Below are positions 1-5,818 of a stretch of 5,818 bases of DNA, piece after piece; positions within the stretch are counted from its first letter, which is position 1; the number at the start of each line of letters is the position of its first letter. The DNA comes from Yoonia sp. (GTDB lineage: Bacteria; Pseudomonadota; Alphaproteobacteria; Rhodobacterales; Rhodobacteraceae): the NCBI GenBank assembly GCA_020627605.1, contig JAHDGO010000119.1:1-5818 (forward strand), read 5' to 3'. The position numbers and the translations under genes are program-made. Under the pieces are notes generated by a model. The model did not search any database. It had not been told where the DNA came from and saw nothing but the letters and a program-made list of their open reading frames with translations.

Positions 1-90
1 ACCATATCGGCGCTGGCCGCCATCGGGATCATCGCCTTGCTGGGCGTCACACGCCCTGCCGATGTCAGCGCTCGGACCCCCGCTTTTTAA
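1..90 (+). CDS. C-terminal end of a probable integral membrane protein (partial)
   Basis: Frame 1 is open from the window edge to a TAA at 88-90 and encodes 29 residues. The first 16 or so are strongly hydrophobic ([15 protein letters not shown]), followed by a short polar tail beginning TRPAD. That is the pattern of a last transmembrane helix plus cytoplasmic tail, as in many MFS-type or similar transporters. Third codon positions are mostly G or C, as in the neighbouring genes. The frame converges on der and overlaps its 3' end by 26 bases (65-90). Too little is present to name a family, and other frames are also open over this short distance, so this is a plausible reading rather than a secure one. 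Confidence 0.45.
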   Translation, partial: TISALAAIGIIALLGVTRPADVSARTPAF

Positions 91-1522
91 GGTGCTTGGA
101 CAGACGTGACGGCTGCGAAGACTTCTTGTCCTTGTAAGGGTTCTTGTCCCCCTGATCACGCAGGTACAGCCGGATCGGCGTACCCGGCATGTCAAAATCA
201 ACCCGCAACCCATTGACCAGATAGCGTTTATAGCTTTCCGGCATCTGGTCGGGGTGGGATGTCATCACAACAAATGCGGGTGGGCGGGTCTTGACCTGCG
301 TCATGTACCGCATGCGAATGCGCTTGCCGCCCGGGGCCGGTGGCGGGTGCTGTTCCAGCATGCCGGTCAACCAGCGGTTCAGGTTCGCCGTCGTCACCCG
401 CCGGTTCCAGACGTCATGGGCGCGCATGATGGCCTGCTGTAACCGGTCCAGCCCCTTGCCCGTCTTGGCAGAGACGGTGACAAGCGGCGCGCCACGCAAT
501 TGCGGCAACAGCCGTTCAAAGCTTTCGCGCAGTTCTTTCAGCTTGCTCTGCTTTTCGCCTTCGATGTCCCATTTGTTGACGGCAACAACCACGGCGCGGC
601 CCTCACGTTCTGCCAGATCGGCGATGCGCAGGTCCTGCTGTTCAAAGGGAATTTCCACGTCGAGCAGGACCACGACAACCTCGGCGAATTTGACCGCGCG
701 CAGCCCGTCAGAGACGGACAGCTTTTCCAGCTTTTCCTGCACCTTGGCTTTTTTGCGCATACCGGCGGTGTCAAAGATGCGCATCGGCACCCCGCCCCAG
801 TCCTGCTGGACAGAGATCGCATCGCGGGTGATCCCGGCCTCTGGCCCAGTGAGCAGGCGCTCCTCGCCAAGGATCTGGTTGATCAGGGTGGATTTACCTG
901 CGTTTGGACGGCCCACAACGGCAATTTGTAACGGCCGCGCCTTCGTCGGGACGCGGGCGGCATCCTCGTCATCGTCTCCGACATCAACGTCAATTTCTGG
1001 CGCGTCAGCCGCAGCGCGTTCTTCGTGCGCATCGGCGATCGGCCGCAGCACATCCACTAACTCGCCCAGACCCTCGCCATGTTCGGCCGACATGCGGATC
1101 GGCTCGCCAAGGCCCAGTGAAAAGGCCTCCAGGATTGTCGCATCGGCAGCTTTGCCTTCGCCCTTGTTGGCGGCAAGGATCACATTGGCGTTCTTCTTAC
1201 GCAGAATATCTGCAAAGACCTCATCCGCAGGCAGGACCCCGGCGCGCGCGTCAATCATGAACAGGCAGACATCGGCCATTTCCACGGCACGTTCGGTCAG
1301 TCGGCGCATGCGGCCTTGCAGGCTGTCATCCGTCGCCTCTTCCAGCCCGGCGCTGTCGATCACAGTGAAACGCAGATCGGCCAATCGCGCCTCGCCCTCG
1401 CGCAAATCGCGCGTGACACCAGGCTGGTCATCGACCAGCGCCAGCTTCTTGCCAACCAGACGGTTGAACAGCGTGGACTTGCCCACATTGGGCCGCCCCA
1501 CAATGGCAAGGGTAAAGCTCAT
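65..1522 (-). CDS. der: Ribosome biogenesis GTPase Der (EngA), tandem GTPase domains
   Basis: Der is a cytoplasmic, usually essential GTPase that binds the 50S subunit and helps its late assembly. The 485-residue length is close to the E. coli protein (about 490). Two GTPase domains are visible. The first has G1 GRPNVGKS (9-16), G2 around T37 (PGVTRD), G3 DSAG (56-59), G4 NKGE (118-121) and G5 SAE (144-146). The second has G1 GRPNAGKS (203-210), G2 T231 (GITRD), G3 DTAG (250-253), G4 NKWD (316-319) and G5 SAK (351-353). An acidic linker (about 166-188) joins them. The remainder, about 370-455, fits the KH-like domain, and the tail is Lys/Arg-rich. The start is ATG with an AGGAG 11 bases upstream (complement of 1534-1538). 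The gene is last in the yfgM-bamB-der unit. The oddity is Glu in place of Asp in the first-domain G4 motif. Identification is essentially certain. Confidence 0.98.
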   Translation of the reverse strand: MSFTLAIVGRPNVGKSTLFNRLVGKKLALVDDQPGVTRDLREGEARLADLRFTVIDSAGLEEATDDSLQGRMRRLTERAVEMADVCLFMIDARAGVLPADEVFADILRKKNANVILAANKGEGKAADATILEAFSLGLGEPIRMSAEHGEGLGELVDVLRPIADAHEERAAADAPEIDVDVGDDDEDAARVPTKARPLQIAVVGRPNAGKSTLINQILGEERLLTGPEAGITRDAISVQQDWGGVPMRIFDTAGMRKKAKVQEKLEKLSVSDGLRAVKFAEVVVVLLDVEIPFEQQDLRIADLAEREGRAVVVAVNKWDIEGEKQSKLKELRESFERLLPQLRGAPLVTVSAKTGKGLDRLQQAIMRAHDVWNRRVTTANLNRWLTGMLEQHPPPAPGGKRIRMRYMTQVKTRPPAFVVMTSHPDQMPESYKRYLVNGLRVDFDMPGTPIRLYLRDQGDKNPYKDKKSSQPSRLSKHLKKRGSER

Positions 1523-1540
1523 TTCTTTTTCGGCTCCTGA

Positions 1541-1554
1541 CGGGTCTGGACCCG
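1541..1554. repeat. Short inverted repeat between bamB and der
   Basis: CGGGTC and GACCCG are perfect complements separated by only two bases (TG). As RNA this would fold as a 5-bp stem with a 4-base loop. It lies 2 bases upstream of the AGGAG ribosome binding site of der on the minus strand. There is no T-run, so it does not look like a terminator. It could stabilise or tune the bamB-der transcript, protect an mRNA end, or bind a protein. It could also be chance in GC-rich DNA. Confidence 0.35.
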
Positions 1555-1574
1555 CGCGTTACACCAGTTGGGCG

Positions 1575-2870
1575 CTAACGGAAAGCGTGCAGTTGGCCAG
1601 TCTTGCTTTGCACATAAAGCGTGCCACCCGCCACGACAGGGCCAGAGGCGGCACCGCCGGGCAAGGCCACCTGCCCCACCAGCGCGCCAGAGACCGGGTC
1701 AAACTGCCGGATCACCCCATCGGTTGATGTCACGATCAGCCGTCCACCAGCCAGCACAGGGCCGTAGTGGCCCACGATGCGGCGCTGGCGGTTCGTCCGC
1801 TCTTCGGCGTCAAAGGCGGGAAGGGCAACGCGCCAGACCGGATTGCCTGTGCTGGCATCCAGCCGCACAAGCTCGTTGATGTCGTTGATCAGGAATACGG
1901 CGTTGCCCACAGGCCAGACCGGGCTGATCGCCCCCTCGCCCGCCGTCCACAGGCGTTCACCGTCAGCAAGGTTAAGCGCGACAGTCCGCCCGCCGAAATT
2001 CCCCACATAGACGCGGTTGCCGGAAATCACCGGGTCCGCCGCAATGTCGCTGATCACGGCAGACACACTGCCCAGCCGGTCACCTGACACCACCGTTGAC
2101 CAGCGCGCGATGCCGCCCAGCGGGTAAGTCGCCAGAACCTCGCCAGAGGGAAACGGGAAGATCGCAAAGTCACCACGGGTCGCCGGTGCAGCACCCCCGC
2201 CAAAGTTCGCGGTTGAAGGCGCGCCAGCCTGTTGCCAGCTGATCCGCCCGTTGCCACGCTCCAGCGCCCAAGCGGTGCTGTCGCGGGCCACGACATAGAC
2301 CAGATCACCACGCAGAGTCGCAGGTGCACCCACCGAGGCATCAACGTCCTGCACCCATTGCGTCGCACCTGTGGCTGCATCAAGCGCTGTCACCTCGCCA
2401 AAGCCTGTGGTGACAAAAACCTGTCCGCCACCCACGGAAATACCCCCGCCAGAGGCATCTTCGGCCCCGTCAGAGGCCGGGGTCAGATTGCGCGACCACA
2501 GCTGCGCACCGGCGGTACTGGTTGCGGTCACCGTCGCGCGGGCGTCAAGCGTGTAAATCACGCCGCCAAGGACAACAGGGTGCGACGTGCTGCGTGCGCC
2601 GTTACTATCGCCTTCGCCGATATTGGCCACAAAAACCGGGGCCAAGGTCGTACCGAGGGCGGGATGCGTGATGCTGTGCGAGGCATCGCCGTTCAGATGG
2701 GTCCATGATGCGTTCGCTTGCTGGGCCGGCAGGCCGACAGGCAGCGCCTGATTGACGGTGTCTTGCGCGGCACGGATATCAAAACGCTCGCCCGGCAGAA
2801 TGATATCCTCTTCACCACAGGCGGCCAGGACTGTCAGGCACAAGGCTGCAGCAAGGGAAACTCTGAACAT
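1575..2870 (-). CDS. bamB: Outer-membrane assembly lipoprotein BamB-like, PQQ-type beta-propeller
   Basis: BamB is a periplasmic lipoprotein scaffold of the BAM complex, which inserts beta-barrel proteins into the outer membrane. From the ATG at 2870 the product is 431 residues, somewhat longer than E. coli BamB (about 390). It begins with a lipoprotein signal: Arg3, a hydrophobic core, and the lipobox LAAC with Cys18. The residue after Cys is Gly, not Asp, which by the E. coli rule favours outer-membrane sorting. After a roughly 30-residue linker come repeated PQQ/beta-propeller blades with the pattern VYV...G.v.ALd..tG...W, for example VTALDAATGATQW, VALNLADGERLW and VRLDASTGNPVW. An in-frame TTG at 2882 would add four residues, but the ATG gives a normal signal peptide. 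The gene follows yfgM by 24 bases and precedes der by 52. Some database entries would call it only a PQQ-binding-like repeat protein; synteny and lipobox support BamB. Confidence 0.9.
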   Translation of the reverse strand: MFRVSLAAALCLTVLAACGEEDIILPGERFDIRAAQDTVNQALPVGLPAQQANASWTHLNGDASHSITHPALGTTLAPVFVANIGEGDSNGARSTSHPVVLGGVIYTLDARATVTATSTAGAQLWSRNLTPASDGAEDASGGGISVGGGQVFVTTGFGEVTALDAATGATQWVQDVDASVGAPATLRGDLVYVVARDSTAWALERGNGRISWQQAGAPSTANFGGGAAPATRGDFAIFPFPSGEVLATYPLGGIARWSTVVSGDRLGSVSAVISDIAADPVISGNRVYVGNFGGRTVALNLADGERLWTAGEGAISPVWPVGNAVFLINDINELVRLDASTGNPVWRVALPAFDAEERTNRQRRIVGHYGPVLAGGRLIVTSTDGVIRQFDPVSGALVGQVALPGGAASGPVVAGGTLYVQSKTGQLHAFR

Positions 2871-2894
2871 CGGCAGGTCCAATCCAATCCGCGC

Positions 2895-3551
2895 TTACTG
2901 GGTCACCGGTTCGGGCGCGGGTACGCCCAGTGCCACCATGAGGGTCTGCACACGTTCGCGCAAGCCGCGCGTGACGGCGGCGTCTTCCTCAATCTGGCGC
3001 AGGATGGCGATAGCGCCGTCCGTGTCACCCGACTGCAGTGTCAGATAGGCCAGCTGTTCCTGTGCCAAAAGCGCAAAGGGCTGGCCGGGCTGCGACAGCG
3101 CCTCTAGCGCGGCCTTGCGGCCATCGGTGTCATCGGTCGGCAGTGTCGCGGCCTTGAACGCGCCCAGATCGCGGTACATTGCCGGGACATCAGGGTTGGC
3201 GGCCAGTGCATTCAGTGTCTCCGCTGCCCCGGCATAATCGCCGGCCTCTTCTTGCGTAGAGGCGCGCAACAGCAGCGTAACTGCTGCGGACTCGCCTGTT
3301 GGCGTCACTTCGGCCAAGGCTGCAGCGCGTGCCTCTGGTGTATCGGCCTCCAGCGCGTCGAACAGTGCATCGCCGGTGGCTTGCGCCGCTGCCCGTGACT
3401 GCGCCTTGCTGTATTCGTTGTAGGCTGCACCGCCCACCAACAAGAGCACACACGCAACGCCAATCCAGCCATAGCGGCGCAGGTAGCCATAAAGCTTTTC
3501 GCGGCGCACCTCATCGGTGACTTCGTCGATGAAACTTTCGTTGTTGCTCAC
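2895..3551 (-). CDS. yfgM: YfgM-like single-pass membrane protein with periplasmic TPR domain
   Basis: In E. coli, YfgM is an inner-membrane partner of the SecYEG translocon and PpiD, thought to help pass exported proteins to periplasmic chaperones. This 218-residue product has the same plan and nearly the same length (E. coli about 206). A short charged cytoplasmic N-terminus (1-28) ends in positive residues (REKLYGYLRRYG). One transmembrane helix follows at about 29-46 (WIGVACVLLLVGGAAYNEY). The rest is an Ala-rich helical periplasmic domain with TPR-like pairs, including EEAGDYAGAAETLNALA and LQSGDTDGAIAILRQI, and a Pro-rich end (APEPVTQ). The start codon is GTG (complement of 3549-3551), supported by GAGGG seven bases upstream. 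It is first in the unit with bamB and der. The transport role is inferred from family and synteny; sequence alone would support only a membrane-anchored TPR protein. Confidence 0.87.
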   Translation of the reverse strand: MSNNESFIDEVTDEVRREKLYGYLRRYGWIGVACVLLLVGGAAYNEYSKAQSRAAAQATGDALFDALEADTPEARAAALAEVTPTGESAAVTLLLRASTQEEAGDYAGAAETLNALAANPDVPAMYRDLGAFKAATLPTDDTDGRKAALEALSQPGQPFALLAQEQLAYLTLQSGDTDGAIAILRQIEEDAAVTRGLRERVQTLMVALGVPAPEPVTQ

Positions 3552-3558
3552 CTCTGGG

Positions 3559-3563
3559 CCCTC
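3559..3563 (-). promoter_or_regulatory. Ribosome binding site fixing the GTG start of yfgM
   Basis: On the minus strand, GAGGG lies seven bases before the GTG at 3551-3549. This supports a GTG start, as there is no in-frame ATG near the start of the conserved N-terminus before the membrane helix. Confidence 0.6.
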
Positions 3564-3584
3564 ATTCGCGACAGGTCTGAACCT

Positions 3585-3613
3585 ATAATTGCGGCTTCAT
3601 ATCGTGAAGCCAA
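3585..3613 (-). promoter_or_regulatory. Candidate promoter of the yfgM-bamB-der unit
   Basis: On the minus strand a TTGGCT (complement of 3608-3613) is followed after exactly 17 bases by AATTAT (complement of 3585-3590). The matches to TTGACA and TATAAT are four of six in each box. Transcription would start near 3578, giving a 5' leader of about 27 bases before the GTG at 3551. No better minus-strand promoter was found between the two divergent genes. A perfect inverted repeat sits between and partly over these boxes. The assignment is by consensus only. Confidence 0.35.
3593..3611. promoter_or_regulatory. Perfect 7-bp inverted repeat, candidate operator
   Basis: GGCTTCA (3593-3599) and TGAAGCC (3605-3611) are exact reverse complements separated by five bases (TATCG). 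The 19-base element falls between the candidate -10 and -35 boxes of the yfgM unit and overlaps the -35. A dimeric repressor bound there could block that promoter. There is no T-run, so a terminator is unlikely. The regulator is unknown, and none is encoded in the window. Confidence 0.45.
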
Positions 3614-3682
3614 CACATTGAACAAGGGCAGAGGTCGGATTGCGGTCACCTTTCGGTGTCCGGCCATTTCGCACCGGCAGAA

Positions 3683-3698
3683 AACGGCGCTTGCCGTT
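3683..3698 (+). other. Small perfect hairpin upstream of the RND promoter
   Basis: AACGGC (3683-3688), a GCTT loop, and GCCGTT (3693-3698) form a perfect 6-bp stem. Five Ts follow at 3707-3711, but eight bases separate them from the stem, which is too far for a typical intrinsic terminator. An overlapping alternative, GCCG-TTG-CGGC, lies closer to the Ts but has only four pairs. It could insulate the RND promoter from upstream transcription, but the case is weak. Confidence 0.25.
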
Positions 3699-3716
3699 GC
3701 GGCATCTTTTTAATAA

Positions 3717-3736
3717 ACTGAACTGAATGGTTTAGT
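3717..3736. promoter_or_regulatory. Imperfect palindrome running into the -10 box, candidate operator of the RND operon
   Basis: ACTGAAC (3717-3723) and GTTTAGT (3730-3736) are inverted repeats with one mismatch in seven and a 6-base spacer. The right arm ends on the first base of the TATAAT box. A palindrome of about 20 bases set against the promoter of an RND efflux operon fits the binding of a TetR/AcrR-type dimeric repressor, the common control for such pumps. That link is inference, since no regulator gene lies in the window. Confidence 0.4.
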
Positions 3737-3741
3737 ATAAT
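3736..3741 (+). promoter_or_regulatory. Probable -10 box (TATAAT) of the RND efflux operon
   Basis: This is a perfect TATAAT in the AT-richest stretch of the window (3705-3745, about 22% G+C), pointing towards the adaptor gene. Transcription would begin near 3748, leaving a leader of about 73 bases. No good -35 is present at the normal distance: TAAACT at 3714-3719 with a 16-base spacer matches only three of six positions. The promoter may therefore be weak or need an activator. Confidence 0.5.
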
Positions 3742-3761
3742 TTTGTGATCTGCCGCAGTAA

Positions 3762-3824
3762 ATGGGGCGTAAAAGGTCCAATACCAAAATGCGCGACGCG
3801 ACCAAGAAGGACAGTCAGCTATGA
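3762..3824 (+). other. Possible 20-codon leader ORF ending on the adaptor start codon
   Basis: An ATG at 3762 opens a 20-codon frame that ends in TGA at 3822-3824, overlapping the adaptor's ATG (3821) as ATGA. A second in-frame ATG at 3789 gives an 11-codon version, with AAGG twelve bases upstream; the first ATG has no clear ribosome binding site. The peptide would be very basic (MGRKRSNTK at its start). It lies wholly in the predicted leader of the RND mRNA, so it could couple or tune translation of the adaptor. A frame this short can easily arise by chance, and no homology can be judged. Confidence 0.2.
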
Positions 3825-5062
3825 AGATTATCCCTGTCATCACGGCCCTTCTGGTGCTTGCAGTCCTTTACATGGTCGTGTTTGAGCGTGATCAGCTACA
3901 GGCCTTTTCGGGCGCAGAACCCACAACGGAAGAACAGGCGGCAACTTTGGCTGCAACGGCCGAATCTGTGCCGCAGGAACCCGCGAGTGATGCCGTGGGT
4001 GTGGTCGCGATGCATTCGGTGGCCCAAACCATCGACAGCGCCGTCATCCTGCGCGGCCGGACAGAGGCCGCACGTCAGGTCACCGTAGCAGCAGAAACAT
4101 CCGGGCTGGTCGTGTCAGAACCGCTGCGCAAAGGCGCATTCGTGAATGCCGGCGATACAGTTTGCCGCCTTGATCCCGGCACACGCGAGGCGTCACTGGC
4201 AGAGGCGCGCGCGCGGCTGGCAGAGGCCGAGGGCCGCGTGCCAGAGGCCGAGGCCGGCGTGCTGGAAGCCAACGCCCGCGTCGCCGAGGCCGAAATCAAC
4301 CTCAACGCAGCGCAGAAACTGTCAGAAGACGGCTTTGCATCCGAAACCCGTCGCGTCAGCGCCGAAGCCGCGATGGAAGGCGCCACCGCCGGTGTACAAC
4401 GTGCCAGATCCGCCGTTGCCTCTGCCCGCGCCGGGATCGAGGCCGCACAGGCCGCCGTCGCCACGGCCGAGCGCGAGATTGACCGGCTGACGATTGTCGC
4501 CCCCTTCTCTGGCCTGTTGGAAACCGACACGGCAGAGCTTGGCACGCTGATGCAACCCGGCACGCCCTGTGCGACGATCATCCAACTCAATGAGATCAAG
4601 CTGGTTGGCTTCGTGCCAGAGGCCGATGTGTCCAAAGTCAACGTCGGTGCCATGGCAGGTGCCCGCCTGACCAGCGGTGAAGAGGTGCGCGGGCGCGTCA
4701 CCTTCCGCTCGCGCAGTGCTGATGAATTGACCCGCACCTTCCGGGTAGAGGTCACAGTGGCCAATGACGATCTTGCCATCAGCGACGGCCAGACCGCGGA
4801 AATCCTGATCGCCTCTGACGGGCGCACGGCGCATCTGGTCGCGCAATCCTCGCTGACGCTGGATGATGACGGTGTGCTAGGTGTGCGGATCGTGGGCGAA
4901 GGCAACATCGCCCGGTTCATGCCTGTCACCCTGCTGCGCGACACGTCCGAAGGTGTCTGGGTCACCGGCCTGCCAGAGATGGTGGATATCATCACCGTCG
5001 GACAGGAATTCGTTGTTGATGGCGTCGCCGTCGCACCCACATTTACAGAGGCCAAGGGATGA
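3821..5062 (+). CDS. RND efflux pump periplasmic adaptor (membrane fusion protein)
   Basis: This 413-residue protein bridges an inner-membrane RND permease and an outer-membrane channel. An uncleaved-looking hydrophobic helix (3-21) anchors it. There is no lipobox Cys, unlike AcrA and MexA. A poorly conserved Ala/Glu-rich stretch (22-60) follows. The biotinyl-lipoyl domain is split into halves: about 86-120 (VAAETSG...GAFVNAGDTVCRLD) and about 222-250 (RLTIVAPFSGLLE). Between them is a coiled-coil hairpin whose arms show heptads with L/V at 126, 133, 140, 147, 154 and V/I at 192, 199, 206, 213, 220. The turn carries KLSEDGFAS, resembling the channel-docking tip. Beta-barrel and membrane-proximal domains follow (about 255-330 and 335-405, the latter with GVWVTGLPE). 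The start ATG has AAGGA nine bases upstream (3807-3811). The stop overlaps the permease start. The substrate cannot be told from sequence. Confidence 0.95.
   Translation: MKIIPVITALLVLAVLYMVVFERDQLQAFSGAEPTTEEQAATLAATAESVPQEPASDAVGVVAMHSVAQTIDSAVILRGRTEAARQVTVAAETSGLVVSEPLRKGAFVNAGDTVCRLDPGTREASLAEARARLAEAEGRVPEAEAGVLEANARVAEAEINLNAAQKLSEDGFASETRRVSAEAAMEGATAGVQRARSAVASARAGIEAAQAAVATAEREIDRLTIVAPFSGLLETDTAELGTLMQPGTPCATIIQLNEIKLVGFVPEADVSKVNVGAMAGARLTSGEEVRGRVTFRSRSADELTRTFRVEVTVANDDLAISDGQTAEILIASDGRTAHLVAQSSLTLDDDGVLGVRIVGEGNIARFMPVTLLRDTSEGVWVTGLPEMVDIITVGQEFVVDGVAVAPTFTEAKG
4196..4300 (+). repeat. Five degenerate 21-bp units coding coiled-coil heptads
   Basis: Five consecutive 21-base units encode residues 126-160 as heptads (LAEARAR, LAEAEGR, VPEAEAG, VLEANAR, VAEAEIN). 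The first two share their first 11 bases exactly. They form the rising helix of the adaptor hairpin. The similarity is strong enough in DNA to suggest growth by 21-bp duplication, though heptad constraint with Ala/Glu-rich codons could give the same look. Confidence 0.6.
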
Positions 5063-5818
5063 CTGGATTAGTTGACTGGGCCGCCTCGCGCGCCCGTATG
5101 GTGCTGGCCTTTATCGCCCTCTCGCTGCTGGCGGGAGGCATGGCCTATGTCGGTCTGCCCAAAGAGGGTGAGCCTGACATCGAAATCCCCGCGATCTTCG
5201 TCTCTGTCCCCTTCCCCGGCATTTCCGCCGAAGACAGCGAAACCCTGCTGCTCAAGCCCATGGAAACCGAACTGTCCGATCTGGATGGGCTGAAAACCAT
5301 GTCCGGCACCGCCGCAGAAGGCTATGCCGGGGTCGCGCTGGAATTCGAATTTGGCTGGGACAAGACCAAGATCCTGGCCGATATCCGGTCTGCCATGAAC
5401 AACGCAGAGGCGCAGTTCCCCAGCGGCGCTGACCAGTATTCGATCAATGAAATCAACTTTTCCGAATTTCCCATCGTCATCGTCAATCTGACGGGGCAAG
5501 TCCCGGAACGCACGCTTTTGCGCGTGGCCAAGGACCTGCAGGACCGCATCGAAGGCCTTGATGCCGTGCTGGAGGCCGGTCTGGCCGGGCAGCGCGATGA
5601 AATGCTGGAGGTCGTGATCGACCCATTGCGGCTGGAGGCATACAACGTCACCGCTGGCGAACTGATCGGCGTTGTCGTCAACAACAATCTGCTTGTCGCG
5701 GCGGGCGAAGTTGAAACCGCCCAAGGCTCCTTTGCGGTCAAAATCCCATCATCCTTTGACGAACCGCAGGATGTCTACAACTTGCCCGTACAGACCAATG
5801 GCGACCGGGTGATTACGC
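5059..5818 (+). CDS. RND efflux permease, AcrB/AcrD/AcrF-type (N-terminal part, cut by window end)
   Basis: The frame is open from ATG 5059 to the window end (253 codons); full RND permeases are usually over 1000 residues. These are proton-driven inner-membrane trimers that export drugs, lipids or other amphiphiles through an adaptor and TolC-like channel. Visible are a short cytoplasmic start and transmembrane helix 1 (about 13-31, VLAFIALSLLAGGMAYVGL). The conserved entry to the periplasmic porter domain follows (PKEGEPDIEIP 34-44, FPGISAED 52-59, KPMETEL 66-72, DGLKTMSGTA 76-85), then FGWDKTKILADIRSAMNNA (98-116) and the start of the next porter subdomain. The PKExxPDI signature resembles RND permeases of poorly known substrate more than classical AcrB. 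Its ATGA overlap with the adaptor, plus GAGG at 5048-5051 seven bases upstream, indicates coupled translation. No frameshift is seen. Confidence 0.95.
   Translation, partial: MTGLVDWAASRARMVLAFIALSLLAGGMAYVGLPKEGEPDIEIPAIFVSVPFPGISAEDSETLLLKPMETELSDLDGLKTMSGTAAEGYAGVALEFEFGWDKTKILADIRSAMNNAEAQFPSGADQYSINEINFSEFPIVIVNLTGQVPERTLLRVAKDLQDRIEGLDAVLEAGLAGQRDEMLEVVIDPLRLEAYNVTAGELIGVVVNNNLLVAAGEVETAQGSFAVKIPSSFDEPQDVYNLPVQTNGDRVIT

Noticed and set aside
291..1727. Long plus-strand open frame of 478 codons antisense to der
   Set aside because: It is Ser/Arg-rich low-complexity sequence, as expected from the reverse of a GC-rich gene. It covers unmistakable Der motifs and runs past the gene into bamB. 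No domain is recognisable.
2871..2882. Four-codon N-terminal extension of BamB from a TTG start
   Set aside because: The ATG at 2870 gives a normal lipoprotein signal with Arg3 and Cys18, while the TTG adds an acidic residue ahead of the signal peptide.
3548..3565. Five-codon minus-strand frame (ATG to TGA) overlapping the yfgM GTG start
   Set aside because: It has no ribosome binding site of its own, its start overlaps the yfgM binding site GAGGG, and so short a frame is expected by chance.
3584..3589. Second perfect TATAAT on the plus strand
   Set aside because: No -35-like hexamer lies at a suitable distance upstream. The same bases read better as part of the minus-strand -10 of the yfgM unit, and it is over 230 bases from the adaptor start.
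3683..3711. Intrinsic terminator on the plus strand
   Set aside because: The 6-bp stem is eight bases away from the T-run and no plus-strand gene ends upstream, so it is kept only as a small hairpin.
3646..3843. 65-codon minus-strand frame in the divergent intergenic region
   Set aside because: It begins inside the adaptor gene, runs through the TATAAT and palindrome, and has an unusual Trp/Phe/His-rich composition with no clear ribosome binding site or family resemblance.
4075..5055. Minus-strand open frame of 326 codons opposite the RND adaptor
   Set aside because: It is Ser/Ala/Thr-rich shadow sequence with no recognisable motif. The plus strand carries a clear adaptor over the same bases.
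5068..5724. Minus-strand open frames opposite the RND permease
   Set aside because: The plus-strand frame from 5059 has conserved RND motifs throughout, and the antisense frames show no family features.

Overview
The window looks like chromosome from a GC-rich alphaproteobacterium, most likely of the Rhodobacteraceae/Roseobacter group. That placement rests on base composition, the overall character of the proteins and the Der sequence variants; no taxonomic search was possible. Nearly all of it is coding. I see no tRNA, rRNA, CRISPR array, insertion sequence, integrase or other sign of recent transfer.

Left part (1-3551): a three-gene unit on the minus strand, read in the order yfgM-like (3551-2895), bamB (2870-1575), der (1522-65). 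The gaps are 24 and 52 bases. This is the gene order I know from Escherichia coli (hisS-yfgM-bamB-der), here without hisS. The products are a single-pass inner-membrane protein associated with the Sec translocon, an outer-membrane lipoprotein of the BAM complex, and the double-GTPase 50S assembly factor Der. The extreme left edge (1-90, plus strand) holds what is probably the last codons of a membrane protein gene that runs tail to tail into der and overlaps it by 26 bases.

Centre (3552-3820): a 269-base divergent promoter region. It contains a perfect 7-bp inverted repeat inside a candidate promoter for the yfgM-bamB-der unit. Facing the other way, an AT-rich island carries a perfect TATAAT and an imperfect palindrome that runs into it. 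It also holds a small hairpin and a possible 20-codon leader ORF that ends on the start codon of the next gene.

Right part (3821-5818): a plus-strand RND efflux operon, with a membrane-anchored periplasmic adaptor (MFP) and an inner-membrane RND permease. The two overlap by ATGA, and the permease is cut by the window end after 253 codons. No outer-membrane TolC-type gene or local regulator is visible, so both presumably lie elsewhere.

The proteins are ordinary housekeeping and efflux families, and I found no clearly new system. The most interesting material is in the divergent intergenic region.
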